A stretch of 64,000 nt of DNA from Hydrangea macrophylla (Eukaryota; Streptophyta; Magnoliopsida; Cornales; Hydrangeaceae): contig CM066994.1 of assembly GCA_033977485.1 (NCBI GenBank), forward strand, positions 29,214,637 to 29,278,636, written 5' to 3'. A program made the position numbers and the translations under genes. Positions 44,291 through 55,718 of this stretch are shown here, in pieces. How positions within the stretch are numbered: the first letter of the stretch is position 1; every line of letters begins with the position of its first letter. Below the pieces are notes generated by a model. It was not told the DNA's origin. It saw only the letters and a list, made by a program, of their open reading frames with translations, and did no database searches.

Positions 44291-45420
44291 TGTTGTTTGA
44301 TATAACATTATCAGTGGGTGCCTATAAATTATGAATTGAATGATCAATTTATTGTTGTTTGATACAACAGTATAAGTAGTCTTGTACATGCATAAATGAC
44401 AACGATAATTTTTTTTTACGTAATCATGTGAGAACTTTCCCACATGAAAAACTTGCACAACAATCTAATTACTTATGAACGTAATTACCTACCTCCAATT
44501 CCTTTATTTTTAAAAGTTTAAAATTTTGGATGTTTCATTGATTTTAAAATAAATACAAATAATTGTAGACTTTTCATAGCCTTCGTTTTCCTCTTCAAGT
44601 AGTTCCTAGATAATGTTGTACACTCTTTTTCAATTGATTGTCTCTTTTTTCGTTTTTCTTTTAAAGAAACATATTGCTCTTAAGAAAAGAATAGGCATAA
44701 TGAAAGAAGTTTGTTTGGTAGAACATTGTTTGACACCCAACAATGTAAGGACTTTGTTCCTTTACTCAAACAAATTGTGCTCTTTCTAAGAGTATCAACC
44801 GTCAATAGAAACAAAGCAACACAAACGAAACATAATTAAAAGGCTTACACGTCAAACATCATAGAAAAGGCTCGCATGCCAACCATAATGCTCAAAGAAA
44901 AGATTACAACTCTGGTAGTAATACAATGTCCAAAAGTAAATAATTAACGTCAAACCACATATCATAATGCTAAAAAAAAATAGTAAACCCCATAGTAATA
45001 ATTAAGGTGAAACTACATATTGTTTTGGTAGCAACTTCAATAGCACCAAAAAAAATAAGTCATGAAGTGCATTTCCTTTGGCAGGGGTCTCATTTGCTCT
45101 ATTCGGGGTCTAAACCATGTACTTTCTTCATCACTATACAGAACATCTTCGTATCCACATAAACAATCTGATTAGTTATGAAAATCATTTAAATTACTAC
45201 AAAAACTATACCATTGTATCTATATCTAACTTGTATAGGTGCATCTATGTTACCTCACTATTTCCTTGCCACTTGTATAACCTCGATTTGTTTATACGTT
45301 TAATGTCCCTACACAATCAATCCCAATCCTACAAATATTCAAATGGCATTCAAGACCATTGGTTTTAGAATTGATATGCACAACAATCTAATTATTATAC
45401 CTCAATGCTAAAGATGAAAC
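44291..45420. other. Upstream region of the Helitron gene, non-coding
   Basis: No coding similarity. AT-rich with some short repeats around acatatcataatgct and gtaataattaa. The Helitron 5' end may lie here or further on. Confidence 0.35.
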
Positions 45421-45529
45421 GCTTCTAACTTAACACAAATGACTAAGCAAAGATGAAATGCTTATTTCTTCTAAAAGCATATAAAAAACCATACCAATGT
45501 GTAGAGACCAATTTAATGAAAAACCATAC

Positions 45530-46062
45530 TTGACTTTCCTTGCCCTTGCCTTTCCCCTTCCCCTTGCTGGAAGTGTTTGCCTTTGCTTTCCCTTTCGCAA
45601 CCCTTTTTGCATTTTCCTATAATATAAGCAGTATTAGAGAAAAAAATGGTAGCAAAATGTTTTGTTAGTAAAGAAAAAAAATCCAATTGGTCGGCAAACC
45701 TCGTTAATGTGTATGGCGTTCAGTTCGTTCTCATCGCGAAACTCTATACCTATGTTTCTTGTGCGAAGAAAATCAACCTATAAATACAGAGGAACTTATT
45801 GAATACATAAAGTAAAAAAAATCAAATTGGAAAATAAGAAAATCAACCTATATATGCATAGGAACTTATTGAATACATAGGAACTTATCTTACAGTTTCT
45901 TCTAATTCTTTCTCCATCTGTAAAAGCATATAAAAAGGAATGATATTAACTGGTAATTGAAAAATGAACAGAATATATGGTATTAACAAAGAATATAACG
46001 AAATTGTTGCACGATACTAACTTACTACAGTTTCGTAGATCTTGAACACTGTAAAAGACTTG
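45530..46062 (-). pseudogene. Exon-like pieces of an unknown lysine-rich protein
   Basis: Minus-strand pieces with good splice borders: about 46052-46030 (after ttttacag; VFKIYETV), 45920-45897 (after ttttacag; MEKELEETV), 45778-45702 (after tatag; RTRNIGIEFRDENELNAIHI, then GT) and 45617-45530 (after tatag; ENAKRVAKGKAKANTSSKGK, then a KGKGKGK tail). The order and phase look like a real gene 3' end or a captured fragment in or near the Helitron. I do not recognise the protein. Confidence 0.45.
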
Positions 46063-46261
46063 CATAAAGAAACAAATATGAAAATTCAACAAAAAAGCAC
46101 AAACCCAACAAAGAGAGAGATTGTCATTTGAAGGGGAAAATGTAAATAGACAAAATAATAAAATTGAAATGACCAAAGAAATTAGTTGCAAACAGGCGCA
46201 ATAAAAAAAAGGTTTCAGCATTAGAAGATTTTCAAACCCACTTGCAACATTGAGAGATGAT

Positions 46262-46700
46262 AAGAAAGCAGGAAAATAGAAAGGAATGATTAAGGGGTTG
46301 TTAGGGCTGGCTAAGGGCTATGGTTTAGGGGACTGGGGACTGGGGACTCTCTCTCTCTCCCTTTGGCTATAATCCTTTCTCAACACCACCACAGACGGGA
46401 CCTCCGTCGGACCTATGCCTCTGCCAACACCGACCATCTTCACCCTGAGGGCTATGGATCTCTTACCAAACAGAGTATTTGAGTTGACGAAGCAGGTTAG
46501 GGCTATGGATTTCTTTCCAAACAGAGTATTTGAGTTAGATTTAGGTCTTCTAAGTATTGGTCAGAAAGGTGTTGCACCCATTGGACCTATTTTCTGGGCA
46601 TTTATCCTCTCTTTGTCTCTCACTTTGTTATGTATTTGCTATGTAGGTTCCTATTTTTTTTTTCCAGTACTCTTTTTGTTTATTTCTAGATGGTAGGTGG
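46262..46700 (+). other. Short frame with a 51-bp in-frame duplication
   Basis: 46415-46696 is open (93 codons). The 51-bp unit starting agggctatgga is at 46448 and again at 46499, so the peptide repeats RAMD-(L/F)-PNRVFEL. No similarity recognised; the end is a hydrophobic stretch. It is likely untranslated repeat sequence, perhaps from a gene leader (CT-rich tract at 46349-46360 upstream). Confidence 0.3.
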
Positions 46701-46810
46701 CATTGATTGGTGGTGGTGCTTTGTATTTTACTTGCCCTCATTTCATCCTCCTTATTTATGAATCATCTCTCACTCTCTCAAGCTGATTTTCTTTTTTTTC
46801 AGTTTGCAGG

Positions 46811-46858
46811 AAAGAAAAGGACCCATTGAAACCAAATCACCCCGTGTCAGCATTTATG
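46811..46858 (+). pseudogene. Possible HMG-box fragment
   Basis: After an AG (tttgcag) the frame reads KEKDPLKPNHPVSAFM, very like the first helix of plant HMGB boxes (KDPLKPKHPxSAFF). The similarity ends after about 17 residues. It might be a captured exon piece; too short to be sure. Confidence 0.35.
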
Positions 46859-47008
46859 AAACTCTAGCATTTATGATCTGCTGTTGGTGTCTTAATTTGA
46901 TTTCTATTCTTGGGAAATTGGTAGTTGAGGTTTGGGTAACTACTAATGGTAAAGGAACATTTATATTCTTGATTAATATTTTTGATGACGGGTTTAGCCA
47001 TAAGGTAT

Positions 47009-47165
47009 GTAGAACTGCATGGCAAAAGTTACCTCCATCACATTAAAAGAGTAGCTAATGAGAGTAGGCAAAGCTCTTCTTACCAGTAGTTTTAGTAGTC
47101 TCTTCCGACGGAGTCCTAGCTTTCTTCACCTCGTGAAAAGAAGTAGGCATAACAGAGAAAAAAAA
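47009..47165. repeat. Second copy of the 37070-37255 segment
   Basis: Same orientation as the first copy; it includes the exon-like stretch on minus with HEVKKARTPSEETTK. The two copies lie on either side of the Helitron. Confidence 0.85.
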
Positions 47166-48036
47166 TACATGAAAAGAATAGCAGAAATGACAATGTCTTC
47201 GAAAATACATAAAACAATGTTCCTGAGAAATTATACCTCAGATGCTCTTCTTGAACAAATTATACCTCAAGGCCACTTGAGCAAATTATACACAGTGTTC
47301 CTGAGACCAAATTGAACAAATTAACAGTAAAAGTTAGCAAAAAATTAAAGTGAACTCAACAAAGCATGGGCTATGGAAAGACAACCTATAAACACAAAGC
47401 CTATGACAAAGACTCTAAATTTAGCAAAATTTAGAGACTAACTCCAAAGCACTGACTCACTGCTATGGAAAGAAAGAAAAAATAAAGAGAAGAAAAGGAA
47501 AAGAATCAATTGACCCATGACTTTGAGTTCAGGTTGGAAAACTCCTAAAAGCAGGGAACATACTAAAATTTTGAGTTCAGGTTGGAATGGTTAAAAGCAG
47601 GGAACATACTCAAATAAACCATGAATTGAAAACAACAACACTGTTCCATTAATAAAAAAAAAATAAAAAAAAAAAAACAACAGCAACCCAACTTTGACAA
47701 ACAAAATTGGAAGCCCTAACAACAGGGTTAGGTTTAGGGCTAGAAACACTACCAAGAGATGAGAAATGGTCAGTTTCAAAGATTTTTCTAGGGGTGTATG
47801 CATGTTTGTTGAAAAAGAGAGGGGAAGGAGAAAGATCGGACAGAGAGAGAGAGAGAGAACCGAGAGAGGGAGAAAGAGTATACCTTGAATGGAGATGGAC
47901 GATGGTCCTTGGTAGGTGCCGCTGTCAGTGGCTGGTGGTGTAGAGAAGAAATGCCAAATGGAGAACAGAGTGAGTGAAGAGATAGAGAGAGAAGACAGGA
48001 GAGAGGAGAGAGGCGGGTGAAAATAGGGAAACAGGG

Positions 48037-48109
<73 letters not shown>

Positions 48110-48221
48110 CATTGGGTTGGGGTGTGATTTTAAATTCAAATTCTTTTGAAAGGTGTGCACGTGAGAGCAAGAGAACTAAGAAGTGTGTGAGTTTGATACC
48201 AAAATCAATCATGGCCGTCCA
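47166..48221. other. Unassigned region with several (GA)n tracts
   Basis: A poly(A)-rich stretch (47657-47680), (GA)n at 47839-47858 and 48032-48106. The layout (exon-like piece, A-rich gap, GA-rich leader) mirrors 36.9-38.3 kb. No certain gene. Confidence 0.4.
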
Positions 48222-49305
48222 CAGGGGCGGACCCACAGTGGGGGCGAGTGGGGGCCGCCGCCCCCACTAAAATTTTGGAAAAAAATAGTGTATATATGAT
48301 AGTTTTCAAAAATAATTGGGCCATAGTGGAATTTTTATCAACTAAGGGGCCTGTTACGGATTGTTAAAACTTAAAAGAAAGTTGTTCACACTCTCAGAAT
48401 GCTTTACAGCTGTCGTGGCCCACATTTGCTTTAAAAGAAAGAAAAAAAAATGAAAACAAAGCACAAAAGTCTAAAGCCTTTCCAAATCAAAAGTGCATAA
48501 CCCAACGCAGGTATTGTTTGCTGATGCTGCACGCGACCCTTACCCTTGCAAAAAACCCTAACTGTCCCTCCTCTGCAATTTTCCATTGAGGTAAACTGTA
48601 GTTTTCATTTGGATTTTGTGATTTCTTTTGGCTATTCCTAAGAACTTGGATGATTCACTGATTGATAATTGTATAATGACTAAGTACTTGCATTTTATTT
48701 CTCTTCCTTTCTAGTGGAATTTTTAAACAATTATCAGGACTTTGATTCACTTTGAACTTTGTAGTCTATAATATTCAATAGATTCATTAAAGTTCATTAT
48801 GGTCAGATTCCTCTGCACTTTTCACTTTTGCCTATTCCTCTGCACTTTTCTCTTATTGTTGATGATTATGGGCTGATTTTTAGTGAGATTACTGAAACTG
48901 TTTGTTAGGTGCTTCCTAACATGTGGGGCTTTAGATAGGTGCTTCCTAACATGGGTTGATCTATGGGTGTATTTTGTACCTTCAATGATTGCCCTGTTTT
49001 TTTAATGAAGTTACTTTTTAAAAAAATAAAAGTATTGTAAACAATTTATTCGCAAAGTATTGTAAACAATTATGGGCTGATTTTTAGTGAGATTACTGAA
49101 ACTGTTTGTTAGGTGCTTCCTAACATGTGGGGCTTTAGATAGGTGCTTCCTAACATGGGTTGATCTATGATATATTTTGTACCTTCAGTGATTGCCCTGT
49201 TTTTTTTAATGAAGTTACTTTAAAAAAAAAAAAAGTATTGTAAACAATTTTTTGACGTTTTGGTGCTTGGAAAAATATATATATTTTATAGTTTGTTCGC
49301 CACTG
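48222..49305. mobile_element. Non-autonomous hAT element with 8-bp target duplication
   Basis: It starts CAGGGGCGGACCCAC and ends, in reverse complement, CAGTGGCGAACAAAC, giving hAT-like inverted ends (11 of the first 15 bases shared by eye). Flanks are gccgtcca at 48214-48221 and gctgtcca at 49306-49313, an 8-bp duplication with one mismatch. No transposase. Inside is a 204-bp tandem duplication (landmark ttatgggctgatttttagtg at 48866 and 49070), and each copy contains a smaller duplicated phrase, aggtgcttcctaacatg. Confidence 0.88.
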
Positions 49306-50430
49306 GCTGTCCACCTTAAGCCAATGACTAACTATAAAAACTTGAAAGATGTACATTTCGTACTTTGACATGTGCACAGAGAATTTCAATGCTAAAAATC
49401 AAAAGTTTGTACTACCAGTAGCATTACATGTTAGCAATAGTTACTGATAAGCTACAGTCAAGCAAAGGAAAAATGCACAATAAAATTTAAAATGTTTTTT
49501 TTTAAAAAAATAACCAAAGAAAAGCACATTAATGGAAAGGGCATTAACCAAAGAAAAGCACATTAATGTTGAGGGAGTAATGCTAGCGTACTATTGGAAA
49601 GGGCATTATTCGCAATGCATATACGGCAATGTCTTCACATTCATAACTGCCAATGAAAAATTTGCTGTTCAAGTTTACACCTTTGCATAAGAATCGACTA
49701 TAGGGAAAAATGAGGCAGCAAATTTCATATCACAGTGCACAATAAAGCATAGCCACTAAATAGGTGATGGCACCTGACAATGAATAACACACGCACAGTA
49801 CCAAAATAGGTGATGGCACCTGACAATGAATAACACAAAAATGTAACATTTACACCCTAAAGACAAACACCCAGTTTACAATATCAAATAGAAAGCACTT
49901 CAACCCAAATCAACAAAGGCAAAATCACCCCAAAAAGAAAGAGCATAAGTACCTTTCCAGCTCTGGTGGTGGAGTTCACGGATGTGATGTTCCGGCCACT
50001 ATAGGGTTTCTTGATTTGCCTCTTGCTGCAAGTTAGAGCCGGAGGGAGGGAGGGAGGGAGAGAGAGGGAGGGAGGGAGAGAAACGTGTGAAAATGAGAGA
50101 GAGAGAGAGAGAGAGGGTTTATTCCCCAAAATTGTTTTTGAAATTCAAAAAAAAAAAAAACTGTTGCGTGAGAAGAGTGAGAGAGAGAGAGAGGTGCAGT
50201 GAAATTTGTCACAGAGGCGCAGAAAGGGGAGGGAAAAGGTGGAGAGAGAGTGGCAGTGAAATTTGGGGAGTAATCTTGGCCATCCGATTGATTTCAAGAC
50301 ACAATTCCAGCCGTACAATCCTTTATCACTCACATATACCCATCAAATCAAGACCCTTCTAATTTATTATACAGATGTTAAAGTGATCCCACCACACATG
50401 CGTTAAGAAAGACATTTGGAATACAAAATG
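49306..50430. other. Intergenic sequence with small duplications and GA/GGA tracts
   Basis: Short direct duplications: taaccaaagaaaagcacatt at about 49510 and 49545, and ataggtgatggcacctgaca at 49760 and 49806. (GGGA)n/(GA)n at 50040-50115 and (GA)n at 50177-50192. A minus piece near 49990-49953 looks like a short exon with a donor; no gene assigned. Confidence 0.4.
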
Positions 50431-50536
50431 ACTACCATCATTGCCAAAGTAATAGTGACTATTGCCAAAGCAGATATGAATTTTCAATGAGTAACGTTGC
50501 TCTGGCAATAGTCAGTTTGCTTTGGCAATAGTGGTA
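50431..50536. mobile_element. Short fold-back MITE
   Basis: Left arm actaccatcattgccaaagt plus tgactattgccaaagc; right arm is its near reverse complement (gctctggcaatagtcagttt, then gctttggcaatagtggta). The whole 106 bp can fold. Confidence 0.65.
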
Positions 50537-52295
50537 CTCTTATTTCTTCTTTTTTTTTTCTTTTTTTTCCCCTTCTGATTTAGGACGAAAATTTGGGTAG
50601 GCGCGCCCAAGCAAGGTCGACGTCAAAGGAGTCGCGTCGAGAAAGATGAAGAGTGAGAAAACAGAATGAAAAGTCACTCGAGCGAGGTGGCAAAATGCAG
50701 ATGCGCAACTCAAGCAATTTTAATTAGTTTAGGAAATATTTTGCTTTGTTTTATTTTGTTTTGTAATTTTCGTTTTTTAGGTTTATAGGGTTTTATTTCC
50801 ATGTTTTTGAGTGATTTTAGGGGTTTAAGTGGTAAATTTAAGTCCCAATAGGTTACCATATTAGTTAGTAGTGTTTTTAGGATGTTATAACTTTGTTTCC
50901 AAGTTATATAAGGTGTCTAATTAGGTAGTTAATGTAACAACCTGCATTTTCATTATTTGTATTTGCATTGTCGTAATTAAATTCATGTGGTATTGTCTGC
51001 ATTTATTTAATTACAGTTATCATGTTTGGAATCTTAATTTCTTGTTTTATTTCATACTAAAATTATTATTGGGGTCAAACTACAATTTCTGTAAATTTAG
51101 TAACGCTTGTGTTGGATTCCAAATCTGTATTTCAAAACGGTGAAAATATTTTCTCTTGATTCAAACTGTATTTTTATAAAACCAGATAATCAGTTCTTAC
51201 GCAAAAATGAATTTTCTGTATTTTTGGGGTGACCGCCGCGCCACGAAAATACCAGTTTATGTGCAAAACTGTCCGCGCCGTGTTAAACTTCCACAGATTT
51301 TGGAAGTGATGTAAAGCAAGATGTGACTTATGATTTATTTCCATTTAAGGCAAGTAATCATTTGGTTAGGCCTTGTTTGGCTATGCTTTACTTGTATGTG
51401 TTAAGTTATGCGGCTTATGCCTACAAGCCATTTTTTCCAAACATCTATATAGTTTCCCAGTCAACTTGTTTATGGCATATTTGGGAATCTAGAATTCCCA
51501 AACAACTTCAATTGGCCCCTACAATCTCTAACACAACCTTTACTAGCTAAATCCTCAACAGATAATATATATGGACTTGTATATACGTATATGTATATTT
51601 TCATTTAGGAAATTAGTAAATCAATTATATTTGTTGGGTGTAGTTCAATGAACTTGGAGACCAAGTTGTTGGATTTCCTTATATAATCCTACTACACTCT
51701 CTTTAACACTCATATTCTGTACAAACAAAAATTCAGAGAGAGCTCAGAGAGTTTAGTTAACAGAAATTTTGAGAGAGAGAAAGAGCCCAATCTCCATAGC
51801 TTGAAAGCTTAAAGCTTGGATTTCCTATTTTGATTTACTCTCTCAACAATACTTCTATCTCTAATCTCAGTGAGTATTACTAACTCACTATGAATGTAAT
51901 TCATGCTTATTTACTGTGTTTATGGTTGTAATTGTAAAACCACCATTGTTAATTTCGTATGAAAGCTTGAAGCTCAAAAATGATGATTTTTCAAACTCAA
52001 CCAAAATCTATTTTTAGAGATGAAATTGAAAGATTATGATACATAGAGAGTACGGTTTAAGTTATAGAGCCTAATTCATTCGTATCGCGACGTATATTAA
52101 AAATGAAATTTTGTCACCTCTCGATTTTTCGTAAAATCCGAGAGCTACGATTGAAATTAGTTAAAACTGATTGCGTATTCATAATCCTTGCGGAAAAACG
52201 AAGAGAACCATATATTACAAGTCACGCTTGCATTCGGATTTGAAAATGGGTCAAAAAGAGGCTTTAAATTCGTAACATGGGAGAAACTGCTGATG

Positions 52296-52407
52296 CCAAT
52301 CGATTGGCATGTTTACCAATCGATTGGTATGGGTTCCAATCGATTGGTATGTGTTCCAATCGATTGGAACTTTTTCCAATCGATTGATTTTTTTTCCAAT
52401 CGATTGG
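52296..52407. promoter_or_regulatory. Six CCAATCGATTGG palindromes at exact 20-bp spacing
   Basis: Copies start at 52296, 52316, 52336, 52356, 52376 (last bases changed) and 52396. Linkers differ in sequence (catgttta, tatgggtt, tatgtgtt, aacttttt, tttttttt) but keep length. Twenty bp is about two helical turns, so all sites would face the same side of the DNA. It lies about 610 bp downstream of the presumed TATA box. The regulatory role is inferred. Confidence 0.75.
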
Positions 52408-52869
52408 CATTTTTCTGCACTAACGACTTTTACTAAAACGGCCATAACATTCTCTAGAGAACTCGAAAACACGCACCGTTTGAAGCGTTGGAAACTAGAC
52501 TCAAAGACCTTTCTAGTTTATGTAATTCATGCACAAAATTATAACTCATTTTTGAGGGCATTGATTCAAAGTAGACCAACTTGTGTTCTAATAGCGATCA
52601 AGCATATTAAAGCATTCTTTGATGAATTCACCGGTTGTTTCATATAAGATTTTATTTCTTCTCGCATATCCATGGTTATCATTCTCAGTACTTTATATTT
52701 CTGCATTAAGTCACATGTCATTCATTTGGAGTCAGTTGTACATGCATGGTGAGTGTGAATGTTGGTCAGTGTAGAAAAGTGTAATGGTCAGTGTGGTAAA
52801 GAGAGTACGGTTAAGATTGTGTTGTGGATGAGATTGCGGCGAGAGTGTCTTTGAAATACGACGGTGGCA

Positions 52870-53115
52870 AAACTGGACACTCCCTGACGACCATGGTAGC
52901 GTCAAAGTGTGTGAAGCCGAACTTGGACATTCCCTAGAACCCATGGTAGTGCTAAAGTGTGGCCAATGGACACTCCCTAGTACTCGAGTCTGGGTACTGT
53001 GTGATGTATTTGCGAGGTGGATTAGGTACTAAAGTTTGAGGCATTGGACATTCCCTAGCACCCCGTGCTAAAGTGTGAGGCAAACATGGACATTCCCTGG
53101 CACCCCTGTGCTAAA
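52870..53115. repeat. Tandem stem-loop units in solo LTR 1
   Basis: About five imperfect units with ggacattccctag, a short arm pair such as CTAGCAC/GTGCTAAAG, and aagtgtg. Its place in the LTR corresponds to the stem-loop array of the Gypsy LTR at 14150-14475, but the sequence is different. Confidence 0.7.
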
Positions 53116-54036
53116 GTGTGGCTATCTTAGTGTTTCAAAGATACTAGTGTGAGATAGTGGATTGTTGTGTTTTGTCAAGAGAAAAGAGTCGGTAAGATGA
53201 GATTGCACATTGTTCTCATACACGGTCACATATATGTGAATTATATCTTTCATATGATATTGTGGTTGTTTTTCTAAAAAGAACTCCTATCTTTAATGTA
53301 AACTTATTGGATTAAATGGGAATTGGAAAATGGTAAATGAGTATGTGTTACATTCAAACTTATGTTTTTAATACTCACCAGCTTCTTGAAGCTAATGGCG
53401 TTGATGCGCCCTGGACATTCGTGTTCAGGCTTTTCAGGTTATGATATTGTTGGACCGTACGACTATGCAAATTGAGAAACACTGCTGGAAAGAGAATTTA
53501 CTTTTATATGTTTTAAGCTATAAACTGTTTTGTAATAAGGATGACTGTAATAGACGATAGATATTGTTTTGTCTTAAGGCGGCTTGTGCAAGTTGACCCC
53601 GTATTGTAATATGTAATGAGTTAGAAAAATATTTGTAAGTCTTGATTGCTTTACTCTGATCATGGTTTTATGTTGTTCGACATTTGGGACGGAATCGATC
53701 CTTCAAACTGTCGCGACCTATGGGTCCATAAAGGAAATTAAATGCTTTCCATATTTATGCTACGTCGGGGCGAGACAATTAAAGGATAAAAATGAATTGT
53801 GTTTTATTTCCTAATAGGATTACGCTTGTTATTATTATAAATAGGACTGTAACATACAATCAAGAAAGCTTTTGATTAATAAAATTACAGAAATTCCGTT
53901 CAAGATTTATTCTTTGTCTCTTGTTGGTGGATTCCGACGTCTTGGTGGATTCCAAGAGGCCTTGGTGGATTCCGAGGTGGTTACATAAATGCTTAGACGC
54001 GGATCTAGTCCTTCTTCACGCTTCCATATCGCGCCA

Positions 54037-55158
54037 TTTGGTATCAGAGCGAGGATTTGCCTGGCTCAATAGCGACTGGTAGAGTCTGGTGCAACAATCC
54101 TGTCAACGCTGGTCGTAGGATGGAGGCTATATGTGCTTCCCAAATCAATGGGAATCGCGTCGAGGGATTTGCCCAAAGCCCGCCTATTGATGCAAACAGT
54201 TATGGCTTCACCGTTTAAGAAGCCACTATCAACTATGAAGATCTTCCGTGTTATGATGGTGAGTTTTGCTTGGAAGGTTTTTATCAGTGGATATATGATT
54301 TGGATGCATGTCTCTATAATATGAGATTAACAGAAGAAGAGAGTATTTATTTAGGTTACGTAAATTTGAAGGAAAAGCTTTGACATGGTAGAATACAATA
54401 CAAATCCATATAATCCATCAAGGAAAGTATCGTATTCATTCATGGCCTATAATGATGAATCTTATGATCAATAAATCTTGCCCAAGAAAGTTTTAAAATC
54501 TATGGAAGAGAAGAATAAATCCATTAACGAATCTATTAGCGTGCATAAAGATAGTGGTACGAATAACATAGCACAAGAGGAGGTAATTATTTGTGAACCA
54601 ACTATTGAATCCACCAGCTGACGTGTCTATGATTATGTTGGTGAGGATGTGCAATACCAAGTTGAAGATTATGACGTGATTACCAAGCCAATAGTTTTTG
54701 AAGAGAAGGAAAATATTTTTGAGTCAAGTAATAGATTATTATCTTTGTGTTGGTGATATCGTTTCCTCAGAAAATCAACAATTGGGATTAAGGAATATTA
54801 TTTTTATAGAATAATATTCGAAGGAAGGTATTAATATCGATTTCATGGCGAGAAATATTTCGGAAGAGCAAGATAAACCTGTCAAGAATCATTTTAAGAA
54901 GGATTTGCAAAGGGAATACTTTGATTTCATTGGGGTTGAAAACTTTAGTTTTGCTTTTTATCTTAATTTGGTCAATATTATTAATCACTTGAAGTTTGCA
55001 CACAGAAAGTCCCAAATGGGGAAGGTGATTGAAGTAATATTTGGAAGACTATCTAAAGGAAAGATTTATTCAAAGTATCTTTTTGTTTGGAACGGAAGAG
55101 TTCAAGACAACGGGGTAAACTCGAGAGCGAGTTTTTTTTTTCGGGTAGAAGAGACTAA
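54037..55158 (+). pseudogene. Interior of the short LTR element with gag remnant
   Basis: After the primer site, a frame from 54120 gives MEAICASQINGN, a TAA at 54219, then INYEDLPCYDGEF and a segment ending KFEGKALTW at about 54386, the usual retrotransposon gag signature (here followed by a stop instead of the second Trp). Later frames (54480-54730 and 54845-55140) are acidic or lysine-rich and unrecognised. The last, ending at the purine-rich tract, sits where the pol end would be. The element cannot move by itself. Confidence 0.65.
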
Positions 55159-55718
55159 TGTAGGACAAAAATTGGGTAGGCTTGCTCGAGCGAGGTCGAT
55201 GTTGAAGGAGTCATGCCGAGAGAGATGAAGCGTGAGAAAACAGACTGACAAGTTGCTCGAGCGAGGTGGCAAAAAAATACAGATGCCCAACTCAAGCAAT
55301 TTTAGTTGAGGAAATATTTTGCTTTCTTTTATTTCATTTTGAATTTTTATTTATTTGTAGGTTTATAGGGTTTTATATATTTCCATGTTCTTGAGTAATT
55401 TTAGGAGTTTAAATGGTAATTAATTTAAGTCCCAATAGCCATATTAGTTAGTAGTGTTTTTAAGATGTTATAACTTTGTTTCCAAGTTATAGAAGGTGTC
55501 TAATTTGATAGTTAAATGATAAATACGAATGTAGTTTTATTTCCTAATAAGATTAGGCTTCTTATTATTATAAAAGGATTGTAAAATATAATCAAGAAAG
55601 CTTTTGATTAATGAAATTACAGAAATTCTGTTCAAGCATTTATTTTTTGTCTCTTGTTGGTGGATTCCGATGTCTTGGTGGATTCCAAGAGCCCTTGGTC
55701 GATTCCGAGGTGGTTACA

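Larger units (their letters stand above)
50933..53777 (+). mobile_element. Solo LTR 1, Gypsy type (2.8 kb), in the left LTR of the short element
   Basis: It runs from TGTAACAACC to GTCGGGGCGAGACA. Flanks are gttaa and attaa (target duplication with one change). The uninterrupted site is visible in the sister LTR at about 55518 (gttaaatgataaa). No internal retroelement genes, so it is a solo LTR. Inside: a TATA region near 51680, a 20-bp phased CCAATCGATTGG array (52296-52407), and a block of repeats with gtgctaaagtgt and ggacattccct (52870-53115). The last 60 bp resemble the end of the Gypsy LTR at 13.6 kb. Confidence 0.88.

Noticed and set aside
47591..48160. 189-codon minus-strand frame
   Set aside because: It is built on (CT)n tracts and hydrophobic low-complexity sequence; no domain was recognised.
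52296..52407. The 20-bp array as a coding repeat (frames with PIDW or QSIG)
   Set aside because: All frames stay open only because the unit lacks stops; it lies inside an LTR with no protein similarity.
50933..53777. Full retrotransposon rather than solo LTR
   Set aside because: There are no internal genes, primer site or polypurine tract, and the length matches the LTRs of related elements.
54845..55228. 127-codon frame as a host gene
   Set aside because: It lies in the interior of the short LTR element and runs into its right LTR; no similarity was recognised.
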